Source of the DNA: Apostichopus japonicus
Taxonomy: Eukaryota > Echinodermata > Holothuroidea > Aspidochirotida > Stichopodidae
Assembly: GCF_037975245.1 (NCBI RefSeq)
Contig: NC_092567.1
Location: 5,898,214-5,962,213, forward strand
Length of the DNA stretch: 64,000 nucleotides
Direction of reading: 5' to 3'
The translations under genes were made by a program, and so were the position numbers. Below are positions 20,444 through 31,200 of this stretch, one piece after another (within the stretch, counting starts at the first letter, position 1; each line of letters opens with the position of its first letter). A model generated the notes under the pieces. That model searched no databases. It saw only the letters and a program-made list of their open reading frames with translations, and was not told where the DNA came from.

Positions 20444-21188
20444 TGGAACGCGAAAAGGGAAACCATATTTCGTTGTCTAAACTAAGTTTGTTGCTGTCTA
20501 AACTAAAGTTGCTGCTGCTGTTTTATCATGTTGTTGTCTAAACTTACGTTGTTGTCTAAACTTACGTTGTTGTATAAACTTACGTTGTTGTCTAAACCTA
20601 CGTTGCCGTCTGAAGTTGGTTCCGTTGTCTACTTACGTTATTGCCCAATCACGTGATATAAAAATATGGGCTACTCGCGCGAAATTCAACTTGCGCTGTA
20701 TATACATACACGTCGTTAATTTGCTGACCAATTACGAAATAGTCAGTAAGATTGACATGTATCCCAACCCAATTGCAAGCCGGTCAACGCTCTCCACCAT
20801 GCTACATACATGAGCTGACCCCGCCCACTTTGCTCCTCTAGTAACTTCCCGTATATGCGAAGAACAAAGGCGGCCTTGTCCATGGGACTGTTTTCCTAAA
20901 CCCAGGCAGCAAGAACCTACCCCCTGCGTACAGTAATCATATGAAGCCCATATGGTAAAGCAATTGTTGAACAGCGCCGATGGCAACAACGTAAGCGCGA
21001 AAAGGGCAAACTGATTTCGTTGTCTAATCTAAGTTTGTTGTTGCCTAAACTAAAGTTGTTGCTGCTGTTTCACCATGCTGTTGCTCAAACTCACGTTGAT
21101 GTCTAAAATTCCGTTGTCTAAACTTACGTCGTTGTCTAAACTTACGTTAAACTTAGCAACGACATAAGTTTGCCCTTTTTGCGTTCCA
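20444..21188. mobile_element. TIR element with TA flanks
   Basis: The ends TGGAACGCGAAAAGGGAAAC and, inverted, TGGAACGCAAAAAGGGCAAA are each flanked by TA, as in Tc1/mariner-type insertions. Sub-terminal regions hold many copies of gttgtctaaacttac. The left 130 bp recurs internally at about 20997-21120, so the element has an internal duplication. No transposase ORF is present. Confidence 0.8.
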
Positions 21189-21302
21189 TAGATAAATGCA
21201 TTTAAATCCCCACTCCCACCCCCGAACGCTACTAACCGATATAGTGGGGGGTGGTAACACCGGATTGTTAGCCTGCGTATCCAGGGGGGCGTTGGAGGCG
21301 CG

Positions 21303-21436
21303 GGTAAGAAAAGGAGGAGAGAAAAAAGGAGAAGAAAAAGGAAAAAAGAGGGGAAAAAAGAGGAGGAGAACAGGAAGGAAGGGAAAAGAAAAAGAAAAGA
21401 GAGAAAAAGGAGAAAAAGAGGGAGTAGAAGAAAAAC
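21303..21436 (+). repeat. Polypurine tract
   Basis: Over about 130 bases the + strand is almost entirely A and G (aaaaaggag and gaaaaag-type runs) with very few pyrimidines. Such mirror-like polypurine/polypyrimidine tracts can form triplex DNA. The open frames in it on both strands are composition artefacts. Confidence 0.9.
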
Positions 21437-21511
21437 GCCAAGACACCGGGAAGAGAAAGAGGAACAGTGACATCATTACAGCGCTGGTCCCTATTATATA
21501 CACAGGGTAGC

Positions 21512-22545
21512 CAGTGACGGATCAAGGATTTCGGAAGGGCGTTTGCCCCACCCTACCCCTTACACCGACAATTCCATTGTTGACGTTTCCATTTTTCCTC
21601 TCTCACTCATGATCTATATACTATATATGGTCTATCATAACGCGTGTGTGTGTATATACGCCTTAAACAATTGCAGAATTGTGCTATGAAACCAACTGTG
21701 GCTGGTCTCGAACTCGACCGTGTCGTCGGGGAACATGACGCATTTCGGGAAGGGGGCGACCGCCCCCCCCCCCTTCAGCATATTTTTTTTATGATATCGC
21801 CAGTAATTTCAAAATAGAAAGTGCTTAGATGCAACTTACAAGGCCTGGGAAGTGTCGTTTCCAGCGATCTGGGAGGCATTTTCGGCCAAAATTTTCTTGT
21901 ACGCTTCGCGCCAACAAATGGTCCTGGGTAGTGCCATTCCCAGTGATCTGGGAGGCATGTTCGGCCAAAATTTTCTTGAAAGCTTCGCGCCAACTTATGG
22001 TGGCGCTACGCTTAGATAATTTGCCTACAGGCTTCGCCCCTCCCTTGGCAAATTCCTCGCTACGCGCCTGTTCGAATTTGTAAAGCAACCGCAGCAGATA
22101 TCACATCATATCAGTGAGCATGAAAATGGCGTTCCAGGATGAACAGCCTCAAAACTGTCCGACTTGCCCGAAAAAATAACCAAATTTTTTGGCGCGCTCT
22201 GCCCGCGTTCAACATGTTATGGTCAATATCATATAAACAAGCATCGGTTATTTACCCTACATCGCATGCCATCGTGTACCGTACGGTCCGTGAAAGTTGC
22301 GCAGTGTACCGCGGGATGCTAATGTAAACAACGAAATGTCTTATGTAGATGGAGAAAAAGGCATGGAGGTCCAATTATGTCAAAGCTCTCTTTTACATTA
22401 GAAATGGCGAATTAGGGGCTGCAGCCCCCCCCCCCCCCGCCTCCTACGCCTATGTGTGTAGTGTTCGGTTTCGGAAATATCTGCTATTTTTTTCATTTCC
22501 TTCAACCAAGTTTTATAATAGGCGTTATAAGAGGTTTTAACATGG
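21512..22545 (-). mobile_element. Composite hAT-type repeat, interrupted; inverted relative of 61490-62870
   Basis: The left end, CAGTGACGGATCAAGG at 21512, is hAT-like. The part 21540-21740 aligns in reverse with 62700-62870 (shared ggtctcgaactcgaccg segment). The part 22072-22545 aligns in reverse with 61490-61985 (shared cagcagatat and ggttccaggat segments, and tgcccga then catcgcatgcc). Between them, at about 21742-22071, lies a MITE ending CAGGCGCGTAGCGAGG inverted, which carries two copies of the gcgccaac block. No single clean target duplication could be resolved. Confidence 0.6.
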
Positions 22546-22850
22546 GCGGCGATCCGTACTTCCGAGTGGGTAGATATGACCTTGTTGACTATCTAAGCGT
22601 AGCGCCACCATGAGTTGGCGCGAAGCGTACAAGAAAATTTTGGGATTAACAAACCCTCTAGATGGCTGGAAACGACACTTCCCGAGGTTTCCAAGCGGCA
22701 TATACCCAACTTTAAAATAGGGATATCATGTCCGAAATATCTCATAATCAGGATTCAAAATACTTTTTTTTAAATTTCGGGTGTTATTTTGGGAAAATTG
22801 CCCCTGTCAATCTTGTTTCAGGCGCTACGTTAGAATGTTCGAGAGCTCTT
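22546..22850 (+). mobile_element. hAT-MITE fragment with shared GCGCCACCAT block
   Basis: This begins with gggcggcgatcc, whose inverted form ends another insertion at about 24411-24424. It contains taagcgtagcgccaccatga then gttggcgcgaagcgtacaag, the block shared with 14783-15696, 36543-36827 and others. The right terminus is not identified. Confidence 0.5.
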
Positions 22851-22895
22851 TTATATTATTCGATGAAGAAAATGGCCTCATGCAGGCTATTATAG

Positions 22896-23261
22896 CAAGG
22901 GCGTAGGAACCGGGGGCTGAGGGGGCGCCAGCCCCCCCTCCCAGTTTAAAATGTGGAGGGGTGGAAGTATCATTCCGCCCTCCCGCTCGCAAGTCAGAAA
23001 ACCCCTTTTTCATTTCCAAATGAGAAAAAATCTCATTTGGAGCACCAAATTGCATCTAAGGCCAGGTGAAAATGCAAAATTATATACAAAATGGAGTGGG
23101 TGGGTTGAAGTGTGCTATATTGCACCAAATTGCATCTGAGGCCCCCTGGAAATGCAAAAAAATTCCAAAAGGGGGACATCCCCTCCCCTTAGACCCCTCC
23201 CCCAGGCCGGCCATCAGTCTTCAGCCCCCCCCCCACTCAAAAGTACCTTCCTACGCCACTG
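22896..23261 (-). mobile_element. hAT-type MITE (366 bp)
   Basis: The termini are CAAGGGCGTAGGAACC and the inverted CAGTGGCGTAGGAAGG, with the 8-bp target duplication tattatag exact at 22888-22895 and 23262-23269. The interior matches 15108-15489 in reverse, including caaattgcatct repeats. Two independent insertions of the same family with different TSDs prove mobility. Confidence 0.95.
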
Positions 23262-23439
23262 TATTATAGGCCTATACACATGCAATACACAATAACACAT
23301 AGTTACATTCCTAGGTACCGATTCGATTGCTAGGGCTTCCAGGTGAAACGTGTATTTAGCATTACCCTGGTAACATGAGATTCTCAGTTGTACGAGGGAA
23401 CATGTACGTGTGTAGGCCTACTATTGGGCCTATATGAAT

Positions 23440-24094
23440 CATCGAGGGAAATGAATCTGGAGGATTCATGTCAATTGGGCGCGCGCGTACCATGCAAGGA
23501 GGGTCATGTGATGTGTTCCAGGGTGGTACTAATATATTACTCTCCCCATTATGCATGATGATTTCACCCAACTAGTACGTAAATGTGTATGCGTGCTTAG
23601 AGCAGCAGACGACGTGCACCCGTTACCTAGCAATAACCTTGCCTGTAGCCTGACGTGATAGCTATATTCCCGTCGAGCAGCATTAGGCTCTGTTCCATGG
23701 AGAATTCCGTGGTTGCACTGAACTAAACATTTCCCCACAGCAACACGTCCAGTTCAACAATCCTTTTCGACAAAAAAATCGTTCTTGAAATACAATTCAG
23801 ACATCGACATTTTCCGCTGCAAGCCCAATGTATCTATATACTTGTTCTGTGCCAGCATGTCTAACGTTAGCATTATTAGCACTATTTCGTAGGCCTGAAG
23901 TACCAGTACCTTCTTATGCCGTTAGTTCCCATGTCCGAACCGACAAATCTTTCACGAAGTCACTAACACTATTCTCGAACTGCTACAGAGAAATATCAGT
24001 TTGGTACTACCCTGGAACACATCACATGACCCTCCATGCATGGTACGCGCGCGCCCAATTGACATGAATCCTCCAGATTCATTTACCTCGATGG
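23440..24094. mobile_element. Element with about 92-bp inverted ends
   Basis: The left arm (23440-23531) and right arm (24003-24094) are about 97 % identical inverted repeats, beginning catcgagg(g/t)aaatgaatc and running through gggcgcgcgcgtaccatgca and gtgttccagggt. The direct repeat atatgaat at 23432-23439 and 24095-24102 fits an 8-bp target duplication. Each arm also contains a small palindrome, atgaatc-tggag-gattcat. The 470-bp middle is non-coding. Confidence 0.85.
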
Positions 24095-24429
24095 ATATGA
24101 ATACTAAGAGGGTGCATATATGTACTATATCAATACCGTGGGCGCAATAATACATTTTGTTGTTAAAGGGCCAATGAAGTCTACAGTCAACTACTGTATT
24201 CTTGCTTTATAAAGACGCTTTATTTGAAAAGATCGCACTGCGTTTATGTTAGGCGAGAAATGAAGCTAAAAGAGAGCCGGACAATAACGATGATGCATAA
24301 ATGTTGGCATGAAAATATTCTTATCCCTGGCATTTGGTGGGGGGGGGGGATATGGTGTATTACATCCCCTCCACCCATTTTCATGGGGGATATATCCCCC
24401 CTTCCCCCAGGATCGCCGCCCATGGGTTT

Positions 24430-25011
24430 TAATATTTGTACACCAATAAATTAACTGTGTCTGAATTTTCGAAAATTTCTGACCAACATTCTTTATCACA
24501 CTTCCCTCTACTCGTGCAATTTTGACCGGTCTGTTAGGGGTTGAAGGAGGTTTTTCTATATTGGTTGTCCGTAGATGAAATTTTGTGCAACATTATGGGT
24601 ATGTTTTGAAGTGAGTTTATTCACGAGAAATGTGAATTTTCAAATTCTGAACAAATAATGGGCTTGGAACCTTGAAAAGTGAGCCTGACGGATATTGTGG
24701 GCCGCGACCTTGAATCACCTATAAAAAGCAATGATCCACAGGACATGAGATGAGGTCGAACATGATTTGTGACTGGTGACAATCTTCAAAAAGGTTATGG
24801 ATGGAAAAAACACTATCGGGAAATACTTGCAAGGTTCTCAGGCAAAAAGTGTACATCTAGTTGGTCATTTTCAAGCCCGAGAGGTGCCATTTCCGGTGAT
24901 CTGGGTGGTATCAAAACCAGGAATTTTCTTGTACGCTGCGCGCCAACCGATGGTGGCGCTCCGCTTAGTAATTCGCGCCCCCCGGGTTAGAAAATCCTGG
25001 ATACGCCCCTG
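24430..25011 (-). mobile_element. hAT-type MITE, inverted copy of 60896-61490
   Basis: The right terminus is CAGGGGCGTATCCAGG inverted (24996-25011). Alignment with 60896-61490 in opposite orientation extends through the whole length, including gaccggtctgttaggggttg and the ggccgcgac segments. An unrelated MITE end (ggatcgccgcccat) abuts the left side at about 24411-24424. The target duplication is not resolved. Confidence 0.75.
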
Positions 25012-26404
25012 GTTAGGATAATACTACTTAAAGTTTCTTCCTTTGTTTTGAGATGTGACAGACTCGAGTTTTGCGAACATATTGTTTCACTAATCAGTTA
25101 TTTCTACAAATTAACAGTAGACAGAGATTAGTTCACCAGTATATAGGCATAGGAGATAAAGCTACACACACAACCAGCTGCTTTAAGCTAAAATAGAAAA
25201 TGCTCTGATCAGGAGCATCAATCCGAATTGAGAGTTGGGTGGGGGGGGGGGGCATAAATAGGAAACATGAATAAACCGAAGGAGTCGACTTAGCGCAAAG
25301 CCTTTTTGGGTGGGGTTCAGGGGCGAATCCCCGCCAGTGGTCCAGGAGTCGGACTCTACAAATCTTCAGGTTTACTTCTGTTTGGTGCCTGAATTGATGT
25401 GTCATTCATAAATATATTTAATAAAAGTCACATTTGACAAGATTAGCCTTGAATTAAAAAGACTTATCTATTTCACCTCCTGATGTAACTTATGGCATTA
25501 ATCATGATTATTCAGATTTAAACTTAAACCCAAAAGGAAACATCTAAACTTTGAACACAAGGTTATCTAGTTATCCAGACATCTACAACATGCACACATA
25601 TGGTATTATAAGTACATTTGAAAAGCACTATTTGGTATTTAGGCACATTCACTTCATCGGAAACAACAAATCATAAAAATAAAGATAAACATCAGGGCCG
25701 TAGCCTGGGTAGAATTCCTAGCAGCAGTTAAGGAACATCGAGAAACAATATCGTCCAAATGTAACATAGCGATGCTTTGATGTGCGGATATACGGTACCA
25801 GGCGCTTTCTCAAGAAATTTGAGTGGGTTGGTCATTTCCAAAAAGGGACCGTCATGACACTATCTAAGGACCTACTGTGGGTAGGGGAGGGGGAATGAGC
25901 TGAGTGAGTGGACCGTGTATTCTTAGTAAAACATTGTGGCACTAATATAGGGGATAACAGTGAAACATACGTAATAAGTATATTTATGAACCGTAGTTTC
26001 ACGTAAGACTGCTACGCTGTTCATGCAGGTTAAATCTTTGGAGCTCTCTACCTTTATTTTTATTATAATCCCCCTCTGCCCCAGCCAGCCCCCCCCCCCC
26101 CTCTGAAAAACCACCAGAAACAGTAGTCGCATCAGAGATCGTGAATTTACGTGATGAGCAGTTAAAGTAAACCTTATGTTACTTGACCGCCATTCCTACA
26201 CTACGTGCCTAGAATCTCAGAGTTTGCACACTACAGACTAATTAAATCAGAAGAAATGATATGAACATTTATCGTAGGCCTACTTTCATTTAGAAAGTGT
26301 AAATCTCAAAGGGCAGCTACCCATGCGCAGGCTACGGCCCTGAATACTAAACTACTGCGTGTAAAGAGCAATGCACTGACCCTGTTAGGAAGGATAAAAA
26401 AAAT
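25012..26404. other. Non-coding stretch
   Basis: This contains G and C tracts (25240, 26090). The stretch 26335-26440 is homologous to 15860-15970 (shared actgcgtgta, atgcactga and taaccatc blocks), another trace of old large-scale duplication. No gene is recognised. Confidence 0.5.
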
Positions 26405-27800
26405 ACCGTTTATAACCATCGTCCCCTCCATCCCCCAAACCCCTTCCATCTCCTCAACCCCCTCTATCTCCCCAACCCCACCATATCTCTCAAACCCCTC
26501 CATCTCCCCAACCCCCTCCATCTCCTAAACCCCTTCCATCTCCCTCACAACCCTCCATCCCCCACCCTCTCCAACTCCCCAACCCCTCCATCCCCACCCT
26601 CTCCAACTCCCCAACCCGCTCCATCTCCCTCACACCCCTCCATCCCCCACCCTCTCCAATTCCCTAACCCGCTCCATCAAACCCCTCCATCTCCCTCACA
26701 CCCCTCCATCCCCCACCCTCTCCAACTCCCCAACCCCTCCCTCAAACCCCTCCATCTCCCTCCATCCCCACCCTCTCCAACTCCCCAACCCGCTCCATCT
26801 CCCTCACACCCCTCCATCCCCCACCCTCTCCAACTCTCAAACCCCTCCATCCCCACCCTCTCCAACTCCCCAACCCACTCCATCTCCCTCACACCCCTCC
26901 ATCCCCAACCCTCTCCAACTCCCCAACCCCTCCCTCAAACCCCTCCATCCCCACCCTCTCCAACTCCCCAACCCTCTCAATCTCCCTCACACCCCTCCAT
27001 CCCCCACCCTCTCCAACTCCCCAACCCCTCCCTCAAACCCCTCCATCTCCCTCCATCCCTACCCTCTCAAACCCCTCCATCAAACCCCTTCATCTCCCCT
27101 CCATCCCCCACCCTCTCCAACTCTCCAACCCCTCCCTCAAACCCCTCCATCTCCCTCCATCCCCACCCTCTCCAACTCCCCAACCTGCTCCATCTCCCTC
27201 ACACCCCTCCATTCCCCACCCTCTCCAACTCCCCAACCCCCTCCATCAAACCCCTACATCTCCATCAAACCCCTCCATCTCCCTCAAACACCTCCATCCC
27301 CACCCTCTCCAACTCCCCAACCCACTCCATCTCCCTCACACCACTCCATCCCCCACCCTCTCCAACTCCCCAACCCCTCCCTCAAACCCCTCCATCTCCC
27401 TCCATCCCCACCCTCTCCAACTCCCCAACCCGCTCCATCTCCCTCACACCCCTCCATCCCCCACCCTCTCCAACTCCCCAACCCCTCCCTCAAACCCCTC
27501 CATCTCCCTCCATCCCCACCATCTCCAACCCGCTCCATCTCCCTCACACCCCTCCACACCCCAACCTCTCCAACCTCCCAACCCCTCCCTCAAACCCCTC
27601 CATCTCCCTCCATCCCCACCCTCCCCAACTCCCCAACCTGCTCCATCTCCCTCACACCCCTCCATTCCCCACCCTCTCCAACTCCCCAACCCCCTCCATC
27701 TCCATCAAACCCCTACATCTCCATCAAACCTCTCCATCTCCCTCAAACCCCTCCATCCCCCACCCTCTCCATCCCCACCCTCTCCATCTCCCCTCTCTTT
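26405..27800 (+). repeat. C-rich minisatellite with 108-bp higher-order period
   Basis: About 1.4 kb consists of short phrases such as cccctccatc, tccctcacacc, ccaccctctccaactcccc and aacccctccctcaaa, with almost no G on this strand. In the best-preserved part (27284-27690) the phrases are ordered into 108-bp units. Because 108 is a multiple of three, the minus strand stays open as Gly/Trp/Glu-rich repeats of 36 residues. The minus strand has many closely spaced G triplets and could form G-quadruplexes. There is no coding evidence beyond openness. Confidence 0.93.
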
Positions 27801-27819
27801 CTCCACTCCTCTAACAATT

Positions 27820-28200
27820 TATTATATTATACGTAAAGATAATTATACAAGTATAAATGAACAACGGAAAACTTTCTGGGAATAATAAACAAGAAAAGAG
27901 GAATTAAAGTTCAACAGTAAACACAATAATCAGCATCTCATGAATAATCATCAACCATATACATAAACATGAGAGGGTTTTATTACATCATTAGCCTTAA
28001 CTAACCATCATTGGAATTCATTACATTCTTATTAATTAGGTGTAACATTACCTTTCAAGCTAATGTTCGGTCCACATAGAGGCGAACATGAATTATGAAT
28101 GGTTGGGCCTACATCATGGACAGAAGCGAAGTATACAGTCTCTGGCCTTATACACCATATAAAAGTATGTTAATATATTTATCACTCAGCAGCTTGAGGA
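27820..28200 (+). repeat. Duplicated segment, homologous to 17510-17850
   Basis: This shares ttatacaagtataaatgaac, catctcatgaataatcatca, catgagaggg and atgaattatgaatggttggg with 17510-17850 in the same order. Non-coding. Confidence 0.75.
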
Positions 28201-31200
28201 AGTATTGTTTATAACACAACCTCCATTCTTTCTATTTATAACGAAGACCAACATTGTACTACAGCAGTATTGATAGAATAAAAAATATGACCATATATAG
28301 TAATCAAGAAACATGAGGGTGGAATGTGACCAGAAGAGAACATAGAACAGAATAAACAGATACATAGAATATGATAATAATATATGTAGGGTTAACAGAA
28401 ATAAATGGCTAAGATTCAACGCATAAGAATTCTCTTAAGTTTGTAAAGTGATGCCGGTCTGGTGTATGGCAAGCATCAGAGAGCTTCAGTTACAATATTA
28501 TTTAAGGAACATTTCACAAGAGTAATACAGTGGATTGGACAGCAACTGAACAGGTTCTGCTACCCCTCTCTCTCTCTCTCCACACTGAAAACATAACATA
28601 AGTTAATGTAAGAACATGGCACAACAATATTGTTGACTGACCACAGCTTACTTTAAGTTGTGGACAGCAATTAGAATCCTTAGATAGACGTATGGCAACA
28701 TATATTTATTTATTAGAAATGATAGCAAATTTAAAGCTATGGGTATCCGATGACTGTCAAATTGCTGCCTACTCTACACAATGTTTCTCACATATGAACT
28801 CACTACATGTATAACACAGTTCTATGTAACTGATTGATCTCAACAAGAGTATTTCATTTTTGAAATTTGGAATTCAGCATTCAACAATTTAGTCCTGGGT
28901 ACCCAACAAACTGTGACTTTCTATGTACCTGCATGGTAACTCAACATGCTGATAATAAGTTGGGGTTGATATGTTACAGCATGCCAGAAAATCTTAGGAG
29001 TAACCCACAGGTGGCAATGCACATATAACTTCAAAGACTTGATACTTCATAGTTTCTCAATTTCAAACACATCCCTGATCAGACCAAGGTACATACTACA
29101 AAAACTTAGCTTGCTTGGAATGTCGGCAATCTTTATTTTCTACAGAAGTAGAAGTTTTCTTATGAACTGTTAATTTAGGTATCTATTAGTAGCTGTCCCC
29201 ACTTTAGAGAAATCTTCAATCCACCACTGCATACTACAATATAGTAGTTATGTTTAGTCAAGTTTGTTAGCTCTACACAATTAAACAAGTGGAATCTTAG
29301 AAATGTCATTTGATGTTATTTATAGTGCTAATTAGGCAAGCTGTCTTCACCTACATATAGCCTGTAGATTTCATCAAAGGAGCCCAACACAGCCCATTAC
29401 CATTTCACAAACTGACTGTTGAGAAGTAGTATGTAAAGTCTCACCAGACTCACATCCACAAAGGAAGTTATGTCAGCAGTGATGTGTTCCTACTTGACTT
29501 TTTCTTTCACTTTCTTGGAGGAAATGCACAGAAGAAATGTTGAAAACCGTATCACCTGGAGGTTAAAGAGAAAATACACAATAACTCAACTTTCCATTCA
29601 CTAGATTTATCAAGGTGAAAATTCATCAGGTCTGTGATCATTTTTGTAACATACATCAACGTCTTCCCTTGTGTCTTATTAATAAGTATATATGAATAGT
29701 ATAGAGCTGTAATCTCAGGGCAGCAAATATATTGTTTTTAGGAATATGTTTTGCATCTGATGTAAGCAATTACAACACTTGTAGTGGTAACTGATCAACT
29801 CCATGTTACCGCCCAAGAATTGTGTAGCCCCCCACCCCCCTCCCCCCGATAAAAGACATCTTTTGACAATTGCTGGAAATTTTCTACCAGATTTGTGAGC
29901 TATCTTCCATAATATTGCAACAGAAAATAAATGTAGAAAGCACATGTGCTGGAGTTTCCTGGAAATATCTCTTAAATGGCCAGTATTATAACTGGAGTGC
30001 AAATAATGTACATCTTAAACAGAACACATTACGAGAATCCTTCAACACTGTTGACCAATGGCTAAGAATGGAATTCTGAATTACTCTGATTTTTACTCTG
30101 AGGACATGCATATGGTCCAGACGGTTCATGCATGTTTTTTTATTACTGACTGAAAACAACATATCCACACATTACAGTAAACCCACTAAAGACTTCCATT
30201 TGTAATCCCTTAATATATAGCTCATTGACAAATGACATAAAACCTAGATTATCTTCAGATTTAAATTTGACATCAATTTTATTGGGTTTTAGATGTACTG
30301 AGAGGGGAAGGGTAGGAAAGGTTAGACTGGAAACAGAGATTTTATGGTTCCTGTTAGTCATTCTACATAGTTCTAACTTAGTGTGGGTATTGTTCTAACT
30401 TAGTGTGTGTATGGGTCTCACTTTGTGTGCAGTGACTCTATTTAATTGTTAGGGCACATGCACTTATGAATTAAATTGATTGTTTATGAGCCTGCCATAC
30501 ATTTTACTGGATATTATTTGCGGCAATTAGGCTGACAATCCAGAGGAGTCTGGCTGCGCTGTTAAGACTGATTACTACCATTACCTGCCACTCAACACTA
30601 TGACACACTGATAAATTAGAAGGGATCAAGTCATCTGAATATTTTGTTCCTTGATTTATGATGGCTACACAAAACAAAAAATGGACCCAGTATACTAAAC
30701 ACATACACCTCTTTGTGTACTTTTACACAATAGTAAGCAATACAATGTATGACATGTATTGCCTAATATATGGTGTATGTATGTTAGACTGAAGCCATTA
30801 TCTTCTTCCCTAGGCCCTTAGGGAGTTTGCTGATCAAGCAAGATTCAAAACAATTACTGTTCCACCAGGATTAGGCAGTAACAAAATCACTTTCTACTTC
30901 AGAATCAAATCTAATTATAACTACAACCCAGCTTACCAGTCCTGCTATACACTAATTATACACTAATCATTACCATCAGCATATTGTAAGCCATTCTGTG
31001 CAAGATCCACATCATGTGACCCCCAAAGATCGTCTCAAGAAAGATTAATCCACATTTACCTAATGAGGAGATAAAGACAAAGACAATAAGAATCATATCT
31101 GAACTAGATGTTTTAATGCAAACGATAAAATCCCTTCTTTTTGAGTTTGCCTTTTTAATATTTACTCAACAGTTATTCCATTGCTCACAGATATACAAGC

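Noticed and set aside
26677-27689. Gly/Trp-rich repeat proteins on the minus strand
   Set aside because: A consequence of the 108-bp C-rich satellite; several frames are open and no start or flanking domain is credible.
29440-29560. Possible terminal exon on the minus strand (an acceptor-like ctttaacctccag followed by a short frame)
   Set aside because: The encoded 20-odd residues match no family and no partner exon was found.
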